Source: JBMNCQ01 sp049366715 (GTDB taxonomy: Bacteria > Bacillota > Peptococcia > Peptococcales > BICA1-8). Taken from it: DNA of 64,000 bases. This document shows positions 34,456-42,802 of this stretch, in pieces. Position numbers and translations under genes: made by a program. Where the stretch lies: the NCBI GenBank assembly GCA_049366715.1, contig JBMNCQ010000009.1, positions 62,001 through 126,000 on the forward strand, given 5' to 3'. The stretch's first letter is position 1; every line of letters starts with the position of its first letter. Under the pieces are notes generated by a model. That model saw only the letters and a program-made list of their open reading frames with translations. It was not told the DNA's origin and searched no databases.

Positions 34456-35591
34456 GTGCAGCTCAAAAAGCAAGATTAATCCAAGGCAACAGAGCCTGTG
34501 CCGAAGGAGCACTGGCAGCGGGAGTAAACTTTTTTGCCGGTTATCCCATAACTCCGTCCACAGAGATTGCCGAAATTATGTCCGAAGAACTACCTAAAAT
34601 AGGTGGAAAATTCATCCAAATGGAAGATGAAATCGCCAGTATGGCGTGTATCATAGGTGCGTCCCTGACAGGGAAGAAAGTGTTAACAGCCAGCAGCGGG
34701 CCGGGAATCTCCTTAAAGCAGGAAGCCATCGGGTATGCCTGTATGACAGAAATACCCAGTGTCATAGTCAACGTGCAGCGGATGGGACCCAGCACGGGAG
34801 CGCCCACCTCTTCAGCCCAGGGAGATATCATGCAGACGCGGTGGGGCAGCCATGGCGACCACCCCATCATAGCCCTCTGTCCCTTCAGTGTCGAAGAGTG
34901 TTTTACTCTGACGGTCCAGGCCGTAAACTTTGCGGAGAAATACCGGACACCTGTCTATCTCCTGTTAGACGAAATAATCGGCCATATGCGGGAAAAAGTA
35001 GAATTACCGGACAAAAAAGATTTAGAAATCTGGGAGCGTAAAAAGCCGGAAATAGACCCGCCGGAATACAAACCATACAAAATAGACGAAAGTTATATAC
35101 CGGCTATGGCCGATTTCGGAACAGGATATAAATGGCATGTCACCGGATTATTCCATGATGAGACAGGATTTCCCACCGGGAAAGCAGCAGAAATAGCAGC
35201 CCAGCTCAAGCGTTTAATGACTAAATTTGAGAAATATAAAGCGGAAATCCAGCAGTGGGAAGAAACTGCCACAGAAGAAGCAGAAATACTGCTGGTAGCC
35301 TACGGCAGCACGGCCCGGTCGGCTCTGGAAGCCGTAGAACAATTACGGGCTGCCGGCATCAAAGCAGGATTATACAGACCCATCACCGTCTGGCCCTTTC
35401 CCGAAGAGCCCTTAAGAGAGCTGGCGGGGAAAGTCAAAGAGATCATCGTAGCCGAAATGAATTACGGGCAGTTGGTATTAGAAGTGGAAAGAATCTGTAA
35501 AGATAAAAGCCCGGTAAGCGGGTTATTAAAATACGATACCCAGCCCGTCACTCCCGCCGAAATAATCAGTAAGGTCAGGGAGGTAATATAA
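34452..35591 (+). CDS. korA: 2-oxoacid:ferredoxin oxidoreductase, alpha subunit
   Basis: 379-residue pyrimidine-binding domain subunit. Marks are GNRACAEGALAAGVNFFAGYPITPSTEIAE, MEDEIASMACIIGASLTGKKV and SSGPGISLKQEAIG. With KorB, C and D it oxidatively decarboxylates 2-oxoglutarate or another 2-oxoacid to the acyl-CoA, passing electrons to ferredoxin. The substrate cannot be fixed from sequence, and branched 2-oxoacids remain possible. Confidence 0.92.
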   Translation: MSAAQKARLIQGNRACAEGALAAGVNFFAGYPITPSTEIAEIMSEELPKIGGKFIQMEDEIASMACIIGASLTGKKVLTASSGPGISLKQEAIGYACMTEIPSVIVNVQRMGPSTGAPTSSAQGDIMQTRWGSHGDHPIIALCPFSVEECFTLTVQAVNFAEKYRTPVYLLLDEIIGHMREKVELPDKKDLEIWERKKPEIDPPEYKPYKIDESYIPAMADFGTGYKWHVTGLFHDETGFPTGKAAEIAAQLKRLMTKFEKYKAEIQQWEETATEEAEILLVAYGSTARSALEAVEQLRAAGIKAGLYRPITVWPFPEEPLRELAGKVKEIIVAEMNYGQLVLEVERICKDKSPVSGLLKYDTQPVTPAEIISKVREVI

Positions 35592-36418
35592 TGCGTCCGG
35601 AGCTGCAATATTTATTTAGAATGGAAAAACTGCCCCATATCTGGTGTCCCGGCTGCGGGCACGGGATCATAACCCGGGCCATCGGAGAAGCGATTGCTCA
35701 ATCCGAGCTGGATTTAGAAAAAACAGTAATAGTCTCAGGGATAGGCTGTTCCTCCCGGGCTTCAGGCTATATGAATTTCGATACCCTGCATACCTTACAC
35801 GGCAGAGCTCTGGCCTTTGCCACCGGAGTAAAACTGGCTGATCCCGAACTAAACGTGTTCGTAATCACGGGCGACGGAGACGCTACAGCCATCGGAGGTA
35901 ATCACTTTATCCATGCCGCCCGGAGGAATATCGATTTAAACATCATTTTATATAATAACAACATCTACGGGATGACCGGAGGCCAGTACTCGCCCCTAAC
36001 GCCGACAGGAAAAAAAGCGTCCACAGCGCCCTACGGCAACCCGGAAAACAATTTTGACATCCCGGCCCTGGCTATAGCGGCCGGAGCTTCATATGTAGCC
36101 AGGAGCACAGCCTTTCATGATAAATTACTGACCGATCTGATTAAAGAAGGGATGCAAAACAAAGGATTTTCCTTGATAGAGGCCCTGAGTATGTGTCCCA
36201 CCTCCTACGGGAGAAGGAATAAGCTGGGCGATGCCGCCAAGATGCTGAACGACTTAAAAACAACAGCAGTAAATATCACCGTAGCCAAAAAGCTGTCCCC
36301 GGAAAAATTAGCCGGGAAATTCCTGATCGGGAGATTGCATCATAAGCCCTACCCCGAATTTACCGCAGAATATGAAAAATTAATCCGGGAACTTCAGGAA
36401 AAAGAGGAGGCAGAATAA
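35591..36418 (+). CDS. korB: 2-oxoacid:ferredoxin oxidoreductase, beta (TPP-binding) subunit
   Basis: 275 residues. TPP- and Mg-binding motif GDGDATAIGGNHFIHAARR followed by NNNIYGMTGGQ, and CPGCGHGI near the N-terminus. Start overlaps the korA stop (TAATG). Normal length. Confidence 0.93.
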   Translation: MRPELQYLFRMEKLPHIWCPGCGHGIITRAIGEAIAQSELDLEKTVIVSGIGCSSRASGYMNFDTLHTLHGRALAFATGVKLADPELNVFVITGDGDATAIGGNHFIHAARRNIDLNIILYNNNIYGMTGGQYSPLTPTGKKASTAPYGNPENNFDIPALAIAAGASYVARSTAFHDKLLTDLIKEGMQNKGFSLIEALSMCPTSYGRRNKLGDAAKMLNDLKTTAVNITVAKKLSPEKLAGKFLIGRLHHKPYPEFTAEYEKLIRELQEKEEAE

Positions 36419-36419
36419 G

Positions 36420-36944
36420 ATGAAGAGATGGGAAATCAGGCTCAGCGGAACAGGAGGGCAGGGGTTAATAACCGGAGGAATAATTCTGGGAGAAGCAGCC
36501 CTGATCGAAGGAAAAGAGGTAGTGCAGTCCCAGAGCTATGGACCGGAAGCCAGGGGAGGAGCCAGCAAAGCCGAAGTAATAATCGATGACAAAAAGATAA
36601 AATATCCCAAAGTAATAATCCCCGAAGTATTGCTGGCCATGTCCCAGGAGGCAGCTGAAAAATATGGCACGGAAATCCGGGAAAACGGCACCATCATCAT
36701 TGATTCCAGTATGGTGGAGGGCTTTAAAAATGAAAAAGCCCGGGTGATAGAATTGCCCATCACCAGACTGGCTATAGAAGAAATAGGCAAGACCTTTGTA
36801 GCCAATATCATTGCTATCGCGGCACTGGCAGGGATTACTGGGGCTGTACGCTTCGAGTCCTTGAAACAGGCTGTGTTAAATAGAGTTCCTCCAGGTACGG
36901 AAGAGATTAACCTAAAGGCTTTGGAGATTGGCTTTAAAAGATAG
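36420..36944 (+). CDS. korC: 2-oxoacid:ferredoxin oxidoreductase, gamma subunit
   Basis: 174-residue catalytic-domain subunit with LSGTGGQGLITGGIILGEAA and QSYGPEARGGASKAEVI, the conserved gamma-subunit phrases. Last gene of korDABC; a terminator follows within 80 bases. Confidence 0.92.
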   Translation: MKRWEIRLSGTGGQGLITGGIILGEAALIEGKEVVQSQSYGPEARGGASKAEVIIDDKKIKYPKVIIPEVLLAMSQEAAEKYGTEIRENGTIIIDSSMVEGFKNEKARVIELPITRLAIEEIGKTFVANIIAIAALAGITGAVRFESLKQAVLNRVPPGTEEINLKALEIGFKR

Positions 36945-36952
36945 CTTTTCCA

Positions 36953-37024
36953 GGGAAGGGAAATAAGTTTTATTAAAAAATATTTACTACCTCCTCCATA
37001 TTGTTATTCCCTTCCCCTTTTTTA
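36953..37024 (+). terminator. Terminator of korDABC
   Basis: GGGAAGGGAAATAA (36953-36966) pairs with TTATTCCCTTCCC (37004-37016) with one bulged A. A 37-base loop separates the arms, and CCTTTTTT follows. Confidence 0.7.
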
Positions 37025-37096
37025 AGCAAAAGAAGATATTTTTAGGTATTAGTGACTAAAAGAAGCATTTAAGGTAGGGGGGACGGGGTTGTTAAA

Positions 37097-37240
37097 ATGA
37101 CAAATCTAACAGATAGAGCCTTTCTGGAATTTATTTCTCAACAAGTTCAACACATCACGAGGAAATTAAGAAAATCGAGGAAAAATTAATCAGAAACAGA
37201 AAGAGATTAAACGGAATCAGGAGATATCTCGGCAAATTTT
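37097..37240 (+). pseudogene. Possible relic of a small coiled-coil protein gene
   Basis: ATG 37097, after AGGTAGGGGGG, opens a 30-codon frame ending at 37189. Shifting by one base near 37155 continues with a charged helical stretch HHEEIKKIEEKLIRNRKR to a stop at 37240. The second part looks like real coding sequence while neither frame alone does. Frameshifted remnant or chance; low confidence. Confidence 0.25.
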
Positions 37241-37323
37241 AGATAATAAATAAATCGATTAAGGATATCTTAACAAAATATGACTTTTGTAATATGGTCT
37301 TTTCATAAGGAAATTCTCTAGAA

Positions 37324-37370
37324 GATGCTGAGAAAATCTTAGAGAAATGTTTAGCATCCTTTTCTTTTAT
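37324..37370 (+). terminator. Terminator-like hairpin in the leader of the flavoprotein gene
   Basis: GATGCT (37324-37329) pairs with AGCATC (37353-37358), with partial pairing inside, followed by CTTTTCTTTT. No T-box or known riboswitch motif was found around it. Confidence 0.5.
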
Positions 37371-37585
37371 AAGAAGGGTGCTAATTTATTATCTTATAGT
37401 GCAAAATTAATGGGATTATCGCAAATTGTCAAAATAGTGCAACTATAAGTAAAAACAATGCAAAGGTTAAAAAAAATTGATAAAGAAAATCTATTACTAA
37501 AGGACAGATTAAGTATATTTAATTCTTCTGGGGAGGTGGTAATAGATTTATTTTTTTTAAAACTAAAAAAGGAGGAAAGGATAAA

Positions 37586-39274
37586 TTGAATACAAGTGTG
37601 ATTTCAACAGATATTTTAATTATCGGCGGCGGTAGTGCAGGGGTAATGGCTGCTTTACGTGCCAAAGAAACGAATCCGAATCAAAGGGTAGTTGTATTCG
37701 AAAAAGGGCACATGAAATATAGTGGCTGTATACCGAGAGGTATGGATGCGCTCAATATTGTTACAGTACCTGGAGTAGCTACACCGGAAGATTATGTTGA
37801 CGATGCAGTAGTAGGTTGTGAAGGTGTTTTAGATGAAGGACCTAGCTACGAAATGGCGAAAAGAAGCTGGCCTTTGATGCAAAAGCTTATTGAATGGGGT
37901 GTTAATTTTCCTAAGTATGATGGGGAATACGAGATAGTAAAAGCCCATGCTAAAAAAGGCTATACGGTAACAATGAAAGAACCCAATTTAAAAACGATTC
38001 TTTATGAGCGGCTCCAAAGAACTGATTGTATTATTTTAAATCGAACTATGGCTTTAGAACTTATTGTGGAAGATGGAAAAATAGCTGGAGCTATTGGAAT
38101 GAATATTCGTACCGGTGAAATAATCATCTGTCATGCCAAAGCTGTGATTGTTTCTGCCGGCGGTTGTGCCAGGTTTGGTTTACCACCTAATGGCTACCTT
38201 TACGGTGTTTATGATTGTCCTGCTAATACCGGAGATGGTTATAATTTAGCATATCGTGCAGGGGCAGAGCTAACAGGGCTTGAGTATACACTGCATTATT
38301 ATATTATTAAGGATATTAGTTCGCCTCTTCTTTATATTACCCTTACCCGGGGTGCTCAATTACTTAATGCCTTTGATGATCGGTTGGATTTTGGTCATCC
38401 ATCCATCAAGTCAATTATTAATGAACACAATAATGGAAAAGGATATGTGCGAATTAGAATGAGCCATTTGCCTGAAGAAAAAATTAAGAGTATCGAAGAT
38501 ATTTTATTCACCACTGAAAAACCTGCTTGTGAACGATTTTTTGCCGGCCGCGGTATTGACTTTCGGGAAAAAGATATTGAACTTGGTCCAACTGAAACAT
38601 ATTTGTGTGGTGGTCATGGCATTACAGGTATTGTTGTTAATGAAAAAGCGGAAGCATCTATTCCCGGCTTATATGCGGCAGGTGATGTAGCAAACGTAGG
38701 CAGGGGGCATTTATCAGGAGCATTTGTTTTCGGTGAAATTGCGGCTGAAGCGGCTTCTGAGTATATAAAATCTGCAAGTGATAACCAAGTTGATACTGGA
38801 GGTTATATTGAAACTATAAAAGAAAAAATAAATAAATGGCAGAATGCAGAAAAGGAAGTGACTATAGAAGAATTTGAGTATAAGACTCGGAGACTAATAG
38901 GAGAATTTTTAACAAATCCTAAAAACGAATATAAGTTAAACCGTGGGATAGAAACAATGCAGAGTATGCAGAAGGAGTTATTTGAGAAAATTAAAATAAA
39001 TAGAATACATGATTTAGTCAAAGCATTTGAAGTTGAAAGCATTATTTCCTGTGGAATTCTCTCTGCGACTGCCTCGAAGGAACGCAAAGAAAGTAGATGG
39101 GGTGCCTGGCACTATCGTTCCGATTATCCCAATAAAGATGATAGCAATTATCTGAAGCTTCTGATTGTTAAAAAAGATGGAAATTCAAATATGCCCTCAG
39201 TTACCCTGCGGGATCCTCAAAGGGTTTTAAATAGAGCTTCTGATTTTGAAGGGAGGGTATATGTCCATGAGTAA
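37586..39274 (+). CDS. AprA-like FAD-dependent reductase/dehydrogenase (paralogue 1)
   Basis: 562-residue flavoprotein. FAD motif IIGGGSAGVMAAL (residues 12-24), then GHMKYSGCIPRGMDALNI, which aligns with the SGAVAQGLSAIN region of adenylylsulfate reductase AprA, and the late CGGHGITGIVVNEKAEASIPGLYAAGDVANVG. It lacks the HPT/HYTMGG residues of fumarate reductases, so the substrate differs. TTG 37586 follows AAAGGAGGAAAGG (37568-37580). It overlaps or abuts the next gene, whose product would supply electrons from NAD(P)H. The substrate is unknown; an imported or derived organic acid is a guess. Confidence 0.75.
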   Translation: MNTSVISTDILIIGGGSAGVMAALRAKETNPNQRVVVFEKGHMKYSGCIPRGMDALNIVTVPGVATPEDYVDDAVVGCEGVLDEGPSYEMAKRSWPLMQKLIEWGVNFPKYDGEYEIVKAHAKKGYTVTMKEPNLKTILYERLQRTDCIILNRTMALELIVEDGKIAGAIGMNIRTGEIIICHAKAVIVSAGGCARFGLPPNGYLYGVYDCPANTGDGYNLAYRAGAELTGLEYTLHYYIIKDISSPLLYITLTRGAQLLNAFDDRLDFGHPSIKSIINEHNNGKGYVRIRMSHLPEEKIKSIEDILFTTEKPACERFFAGRGIDFREKDIELGPTETYLCGGHGITGIVVNEKAEASIPGLYAAGDVANVGRGHLSGAFVFGEIAAEAASEYIKSASDNQVDTGGYIETIKEKINKWQNAEKEVTIEEFEYKTRRLIGEFLTNPKNEYKLNRGIETMQSMQKELFEKIKINRIHDLVKAFEVESIISCGILSATASKERKESRWGAWHYRSDYPNKDDSNYLKLLIVKKDGNSNMPSVTLRDPQRVLNRASDFEGRVYVHE

Positions 39275-40877
39275 TATTTTAGAAGTATTGTCTCAAAATA
39301 TCAAAGTTGATAAAGATAAGTGTATCTTTTGTGGAAAATGTGTAGATGTTTGTATTATTGACAATTTACGTATGAAACTGGCTCCCTGTCGGAAAGCTTG
39401 CCCCTTAGGACTAAACTGTCAAGGCTATGCTCAACTGATTGTTCGTGGGGAAGAAGAAAAGGCTCTGGAGGTAATTGGTGAAGAGCTTCCGTTCCCAGGT
39501 ATATTGGGTAGAATCTGTCATCATCCGTGCGAATCTGAATGCAATCGTACTGATGTGGATGGTAGTGGCGTGGATTTACGGATATTAAAAAGATATTTGG
39601 CTGATAGTCATGAATTAGTTTTAAAAGATATCGAGCCTTTAGAAGAACTGGATGAAAAAGTGGCTGTTATCGGTGGAGGTCCGGCAGGATTGATGGCAGC
39701 ATTTACATTGAGGAAAAAAGGATATCAAGTAACAATTTATGAAGCAAGCAATAAATTAGGCGGTATGCTAATTAGCTGCATTCCGGAGTTTCGCTTACCA
39801 GAAGAGGTGGTACAAAGGGAAGCTGCCTTTTTGCATAAATTAGGCGTACAAATTATTTACAATACTAAAATTGGCAAAGACATTAGTATTGATGAAATTA
39901 TCGGCAAATATGATGCGGTGATTGTTTCAACAGGAACACAGGCCGCTAAAAAACTTGGAATGGCAGGAGAAAACTCACAGAATATCTATAACGCTTTAGA
40001 TTATTTGAAACAAGCCAGACAGGATAAAGCAATTCTTAATGCAGGCCGAAAGGTCTTGGTTATAGGTGGAGGAAATACTGCCCTTAATGTTGCCCAAACT
40101 GCTTACAGATTAGGTGCTGATGAAGTTAGGGTTGTTTGTCTGGAAGATTGCCAAAACATGCCTGCTTATGAATGGGAAGTGGCCGAGGCCTTAGAGGAAG
40201 GAATCATGATTGAATATGGGTGGGGTCCAAAGGAATTTATTGTTAAAAGTGGGCAAGTAATAGGCGTTGAATTTAAACGCTGTTGCTCGGTATTTGATGA
40301 TGAAGGTAAATTTGCCCCCTTATTTTCCGAAGGTGAAAGTCAAGTATTTGCAGCAGAAGCGGTTATTGTTGCAGTTGGTCAGGAGATGGATCCTGAATTA
40401 AATCTGGGCAGTATTGAAATTAAAAATGGTTTCGTAGCTGCTGATGCAGTTACAAAACAAACTTCAGTTACAAAGATCTTTGCCGCCGGTGATATAACAG
40501 TAGGTCCTAAATCAGTAGCTGATGCTATGGCCCAAGGACGGGAGGCGGCTATATCTGTGGATCGCTATCTGCAAAATATTCCCTTAGAATATGGTCGGGA
40601 TTTTTTAGCTTCCTGTGATATTGATTTTAATGTGGATTTATCTAAGGCAGAGGCAATTCCCCGGGTACGTATAAGCAAATTAGAAGGTAAAGAGCGGGCC
40701 ACTTTTGCAGAACTTGAAAAGGGTATAACAAAGGAACAGGCATTAATGGAAGCAAAACGTTGCCTATCATGTGGTGAACCATATGGTAAGTTTAGAACTT
40801 GTTGGTCTTGTCTGCCCTGTGAAGTTGAATGTCCCCAAGAAGCGTTGTATGTAAAGATTCCGTATATGATGAAATAG
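39267..40877 (+). CDS. GltD/NfnB-like NAD(P)-dependent FAD oxidoreductase with ferredoxin domains at both ends
   Basis: 536 residues. N-terminal CIFCGKCVDVC cluster (near 19), then the GltD Cys motifs PCRKACPLGLNCQGY and GRICHHPCESECNR. FAD site VIGGGPAGLMAAF near 138 and NAD(P) site VIGGGNTALNVA near 275 follow. The C-terminal tail has CLSCGEPYGKFRTCWSCLPCEVEC. It should shuttle electrons between NAD(P)H and iron-sulfur clusters and so serve the AprA-like flavoprotein encoded just upstream. ATG 39267 is chosen over ATG 39261 because GGGAGGG (39251-39257) is at proper distance. It overlaps the upstream gene by 8 bases. Confidence 0.82.
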   Translation: MSNILEVLSQNIKVDKDKCIFCGKCVDVCIIDNLRMKLAPCRKACPLGLNCQGYAQLIVRGEEEKALEVIGEELPFPGILGRICHHPCESECNRTDVDGSGVDLRILKRYLADSHELVLKDIEPLEELDEKVAVIGGGPAGLMAAFTLRKKGYQVTIYEASNKLGGMLISCIPEFRLPEEVVQREAAFLHKLGVQIIYNTKIGKDISIDEIIGKYDAVIVSTGTQAAKKLGMAGENSQNIYNALDYLKQARQDKAILNAGRKVLVIGGGNTALNVAQTAYRLGADEVRVVCLEDCQNMPAYEWEVAEALEEGIMIEYGWGPKEFIVKSGQVIGVEFKRCCSVFDDEGKFAPLFSEGESQVFAAEAVIVAVGQEMDPELNLGSIEIKNGFVAADAVTKQTSVTKIFAAGDITVGPKSVADAMAQGREAAISVDRYLQNIPLEYGRDFLASCDIDFNVDLSKAEAIPRVRISKLEGKERATFAELEKGITKEQALMEAKRCLSCGEPYGKFRTCWSCLPCEVECPQEALYVKIPYMMK

Positions 40878-40936
40878 CCGGTAAGAAAAGTATTCCCTTT
40901 CATTTTACATAAGCAAGACTTAATTAAAAGTTTCTA

Positions 40937-40978
40937 AATTATCTACTCACCGGGGTTTTCCCTGGTAAGTAGATAATT
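40937..40978 (+). other. Large stem-loop immediately upstream of dctQ
   Basis: AATTATCTACT (40937-40947) pairs with AGTAGATAATT (40968-40978). After one mismatch, ACCGGGG pairs with CCCTGGT (one G-U) around a TTTT loop. About 18 base pairs in all, ending just before the AGAGGAGGGG ribosome region. No T-run on the plus side, so not a standard terminator. It could regulate translation or mRNA ends. Confidence 0.6.
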
Positions 40979-40995
40979 AGAGAGGAGGGGACAAA

Positions 40996-41499
40996 TTGGC
41001 TGGTATTAAGAAAGCACTGGACGTTTTAGAAAAGCTTGTAGTAATAGGAAGTATTATTACCTTCACAATAATGATTGTTATGGGAATTTTACAAGTACTT
41101 TTTCGATATGTATTTGACAGCTCATTATATTTTACTGAGGAGCTGGCCCGTTTTATGTTTATTTGGGCGGTTTTTTTGGCCTCTGCCATCTGTTCCAGAC
41201 GACAAAGTCATGCCGCAATTGAACTTTTTGTAGGATGGATGCCTCAAAAACTTAGAAAAATAGCATTGATAATTGCTTCAGTATGTACTATTGGCTTTTT
41301 TGTTTTAATATTTGTAAAAGGCATAGAGTTAACAATTATCACTTGGAGTCAGGCCTCACCTGCCATGGAAATTTCTATGGGAATAATTTATCTGGCCATA
41401 CCGGTTGGTGGTTTATTAATGCTTATTTTTACTATAGAAAATTTATATGCTGAATTTACTAATTCTCCCCAGATAGATAATGAAGGAGAGGTGACATAA
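40996..41499 (+). CDS. dctQ: TRAP transporter small permease DctQ
   Basis: 167-residue, four-helix small permease of a classical DctPQM TRAP transporter. The phrase VLFRYVFDSSLYFTEELARFMFIW near residues 34-57 is the DctQ signature. TTG 40996 follows GAGGAGGGG (40982-40990). It overlaps dctM by one base. Confidence 0.9.
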   Translation: MAGIKKALDVLEKLVVIGSIITFTIMIVMGILQVLFRYVFDSSLYFTEELARFMFIWAVFLASAICSRRQSHAAIELFVGWMPQKLRKIALIIASVCTIGFFVLIFVKGIELTIITWSQASPAMEISMGIIYLAIPVGGLLMLIFTIENLYAEFTNSPQIDNEGEVT

Positions 41500-42776
41500 T
41501 GTTTAGCCTTATTCTTTTTGCTTCTTTGCTTCTTCTAATGGTTATCAAGGTGCCCATTGCTATTGCTCTAGGATTAGCAAGTATTGTCGGTCTAACTCTT
41601 ATGGGGGATATTCCTTTTGTTATTGTTGTGCAAAGGATGTTTACCAGTAATGATTCCTTTCCGCTTTTAGCGGTACCTTATTTTATGTTGGCCGGGGAAT
41701 TAATGACTGCCGGAGGAGTATCAAAAAGATTAGTTAGATTTGCTGCTTCTCTAGTTGGGCATTTCCGCGGTGGTCTAGGGGCAATTTCTATTTTAGCATC
41801 ATCTTTTTTTGCAGCTTTATCCGGCTCAAATGCAGCAACAGTTGCTGCTATCGGTGCTATTATGATTCCTTCCATGAAAGAAAAGGGTTATCCTGAAGGG
41901 TATACCGCAGCTACAATTGCAGCAGCAGGTGTAACAGGGATGATTATTCCTCCAAGCATTTTAATGATTCTCTATGGGGTGGTAGCCGGTGTATCTATTG
42001 GTGATCTATTTATTGCCGGTTTTATGCCAGGAATATTAATTTGCATTAGTATAATGTTTGTGAATTGGTATATCTGCAGAAAAGATAATCTAAATGTTGA
42101 AAAATGGCAAGGCGGATCTGAAATATTAACTAGCTTTAAAGATGCTATTTGGGCTCTATTAATGCCGGTGATTATCTTAGGGGGTATTTATGGAGGTGTT
42201 TTTACACCTACTGAAGCTGCAGCTGTAGCTGCTCTCTATGGATTTATAATTGGCTTTTTTATCTATAAAGAATTAACCTTAAAGCAACTGCCAAGAATCA
42301 TTTTAAATTCCGCATTATCAACAGCTATAGTTATGCTGGTCATGAATACTGCCGGTCTATTCGGCTGGGTAATAACAGCTAATGAGCTACCCCAGTCTTT
42401 GGCTATTAAAATGTCTGCAATTTCCGCGAGTCATATTGTTTTTCTTATGCTGGTTAACATTATGTTATTAGTAGTTGGCTGTTTTATGAATGCTGCGGCA
42501 GCTATTCCTATCTTTGCTTCAATTTTACTTCCGGCGTCCGCAAATTTTGGAATCGATCCCTTATTATTCGGCATCATTATGGTTGTCAATTTGAGTATTG
42601 GTACAATTACCCCACCTTTGGGCGTAGACCTTTTTGTAGCCTCAACGATTAGTAAAGTTTCTTTAGAGAAAATTATTATTAAAATATGGCCCTATATAAT
42701 AGTTGTGATTATTGACTTATTGTTGGTAACTTATTATCCGCCTATAAGCTTGTTCCTGGTTAAAATATTCTCCTAA
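41499..42776 (+). CDS. dctM: TRAP transporter large permease DctM
   Basis: 425-residue large permease with 12 or so helices. Core phrases are LLAVPYFMLAGELM, GGLGAISILASSFFAALSGSNAATVAAIG, GMIIPPSILMILYG and the duplicated GTITPPLGVDLFVA. Drives Na+-coupled import of the acid delivered by DctP at 44.3 kb. The MmgE/PrpD gene is inserted between dctM and dctP. Confidence 0.93.
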   Translation: MFSLILFASLLLLMVIKVPIAIALGLASIVGLTLMGDIPFVIVVQRMFTSNDSFPLLAVPYFMLAGELMTAGGVSKRLVRFAASLVGHFRGGLGAISILASSFFAALSGSNAATVAAIGAIMIPSMKEKGYPEGYTAATIAAAGVTGMIIPPSILMILYGVVAGVSIGDLFIAGFMPGILICISIMFVNWYICRKDNLNVEKWQGGSEILTSFKDAIWALLMPVIILGGIYGGVFTPTEAAAVAALYGFIIGFFIYKELTLKQLPRIILNSALSTAIVMLVMNTAGLFGWVITANELPQSLAIKMSAISASHIVFLMLVNIMLLVVGCFMNAAAAIPIFASILLPASANFGIDPLLFGIIMVVNLSIGTITPPLGVDLFVASTISKVSLEKIIIKIWPYIIVVIIDLLLVTYYPPISLFLVKIFS

Positions 42777-42802
42777 GATCTACTATTTACAGGAGGTGAA
42801 AA

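Larger units (their letters stand above)
36945..37585. other. Long intergenic region with two terminators, a broken small frame and repeats
   Basis: 641 bases with no intact gene. It holds a terminator (36953-37024), a possible relic small frame (37097-37240), a second terminator-like hairpin (37324-37370) and an inverted repeat CTTATAG (37393-37399)/CTATAAG (37443-37449) that encloses two TAGTGCAA copies 38 bases apart (37397-37404, 37435-37442). The repeats lie 140-190 bases upstream of the flavoprotein gene and could bind a regulator. Confidence 0.5.

Noticed and set aside
37321..37580. T-box or other riboswitch before the AprA-like gene
   Set aside because: There is a hairpin with T-run, but no AGGGTGG T-box sequence, specifier loop or other known riboswitch core.
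37586..39274. Dissimilatory adenylylsulfate reductase
   Set aside because: Only the flavin region resembles AprA; no aprB of normal size, sat, dsrAB or qmo genes are near, and two paralogues sit in acid-transport operons.
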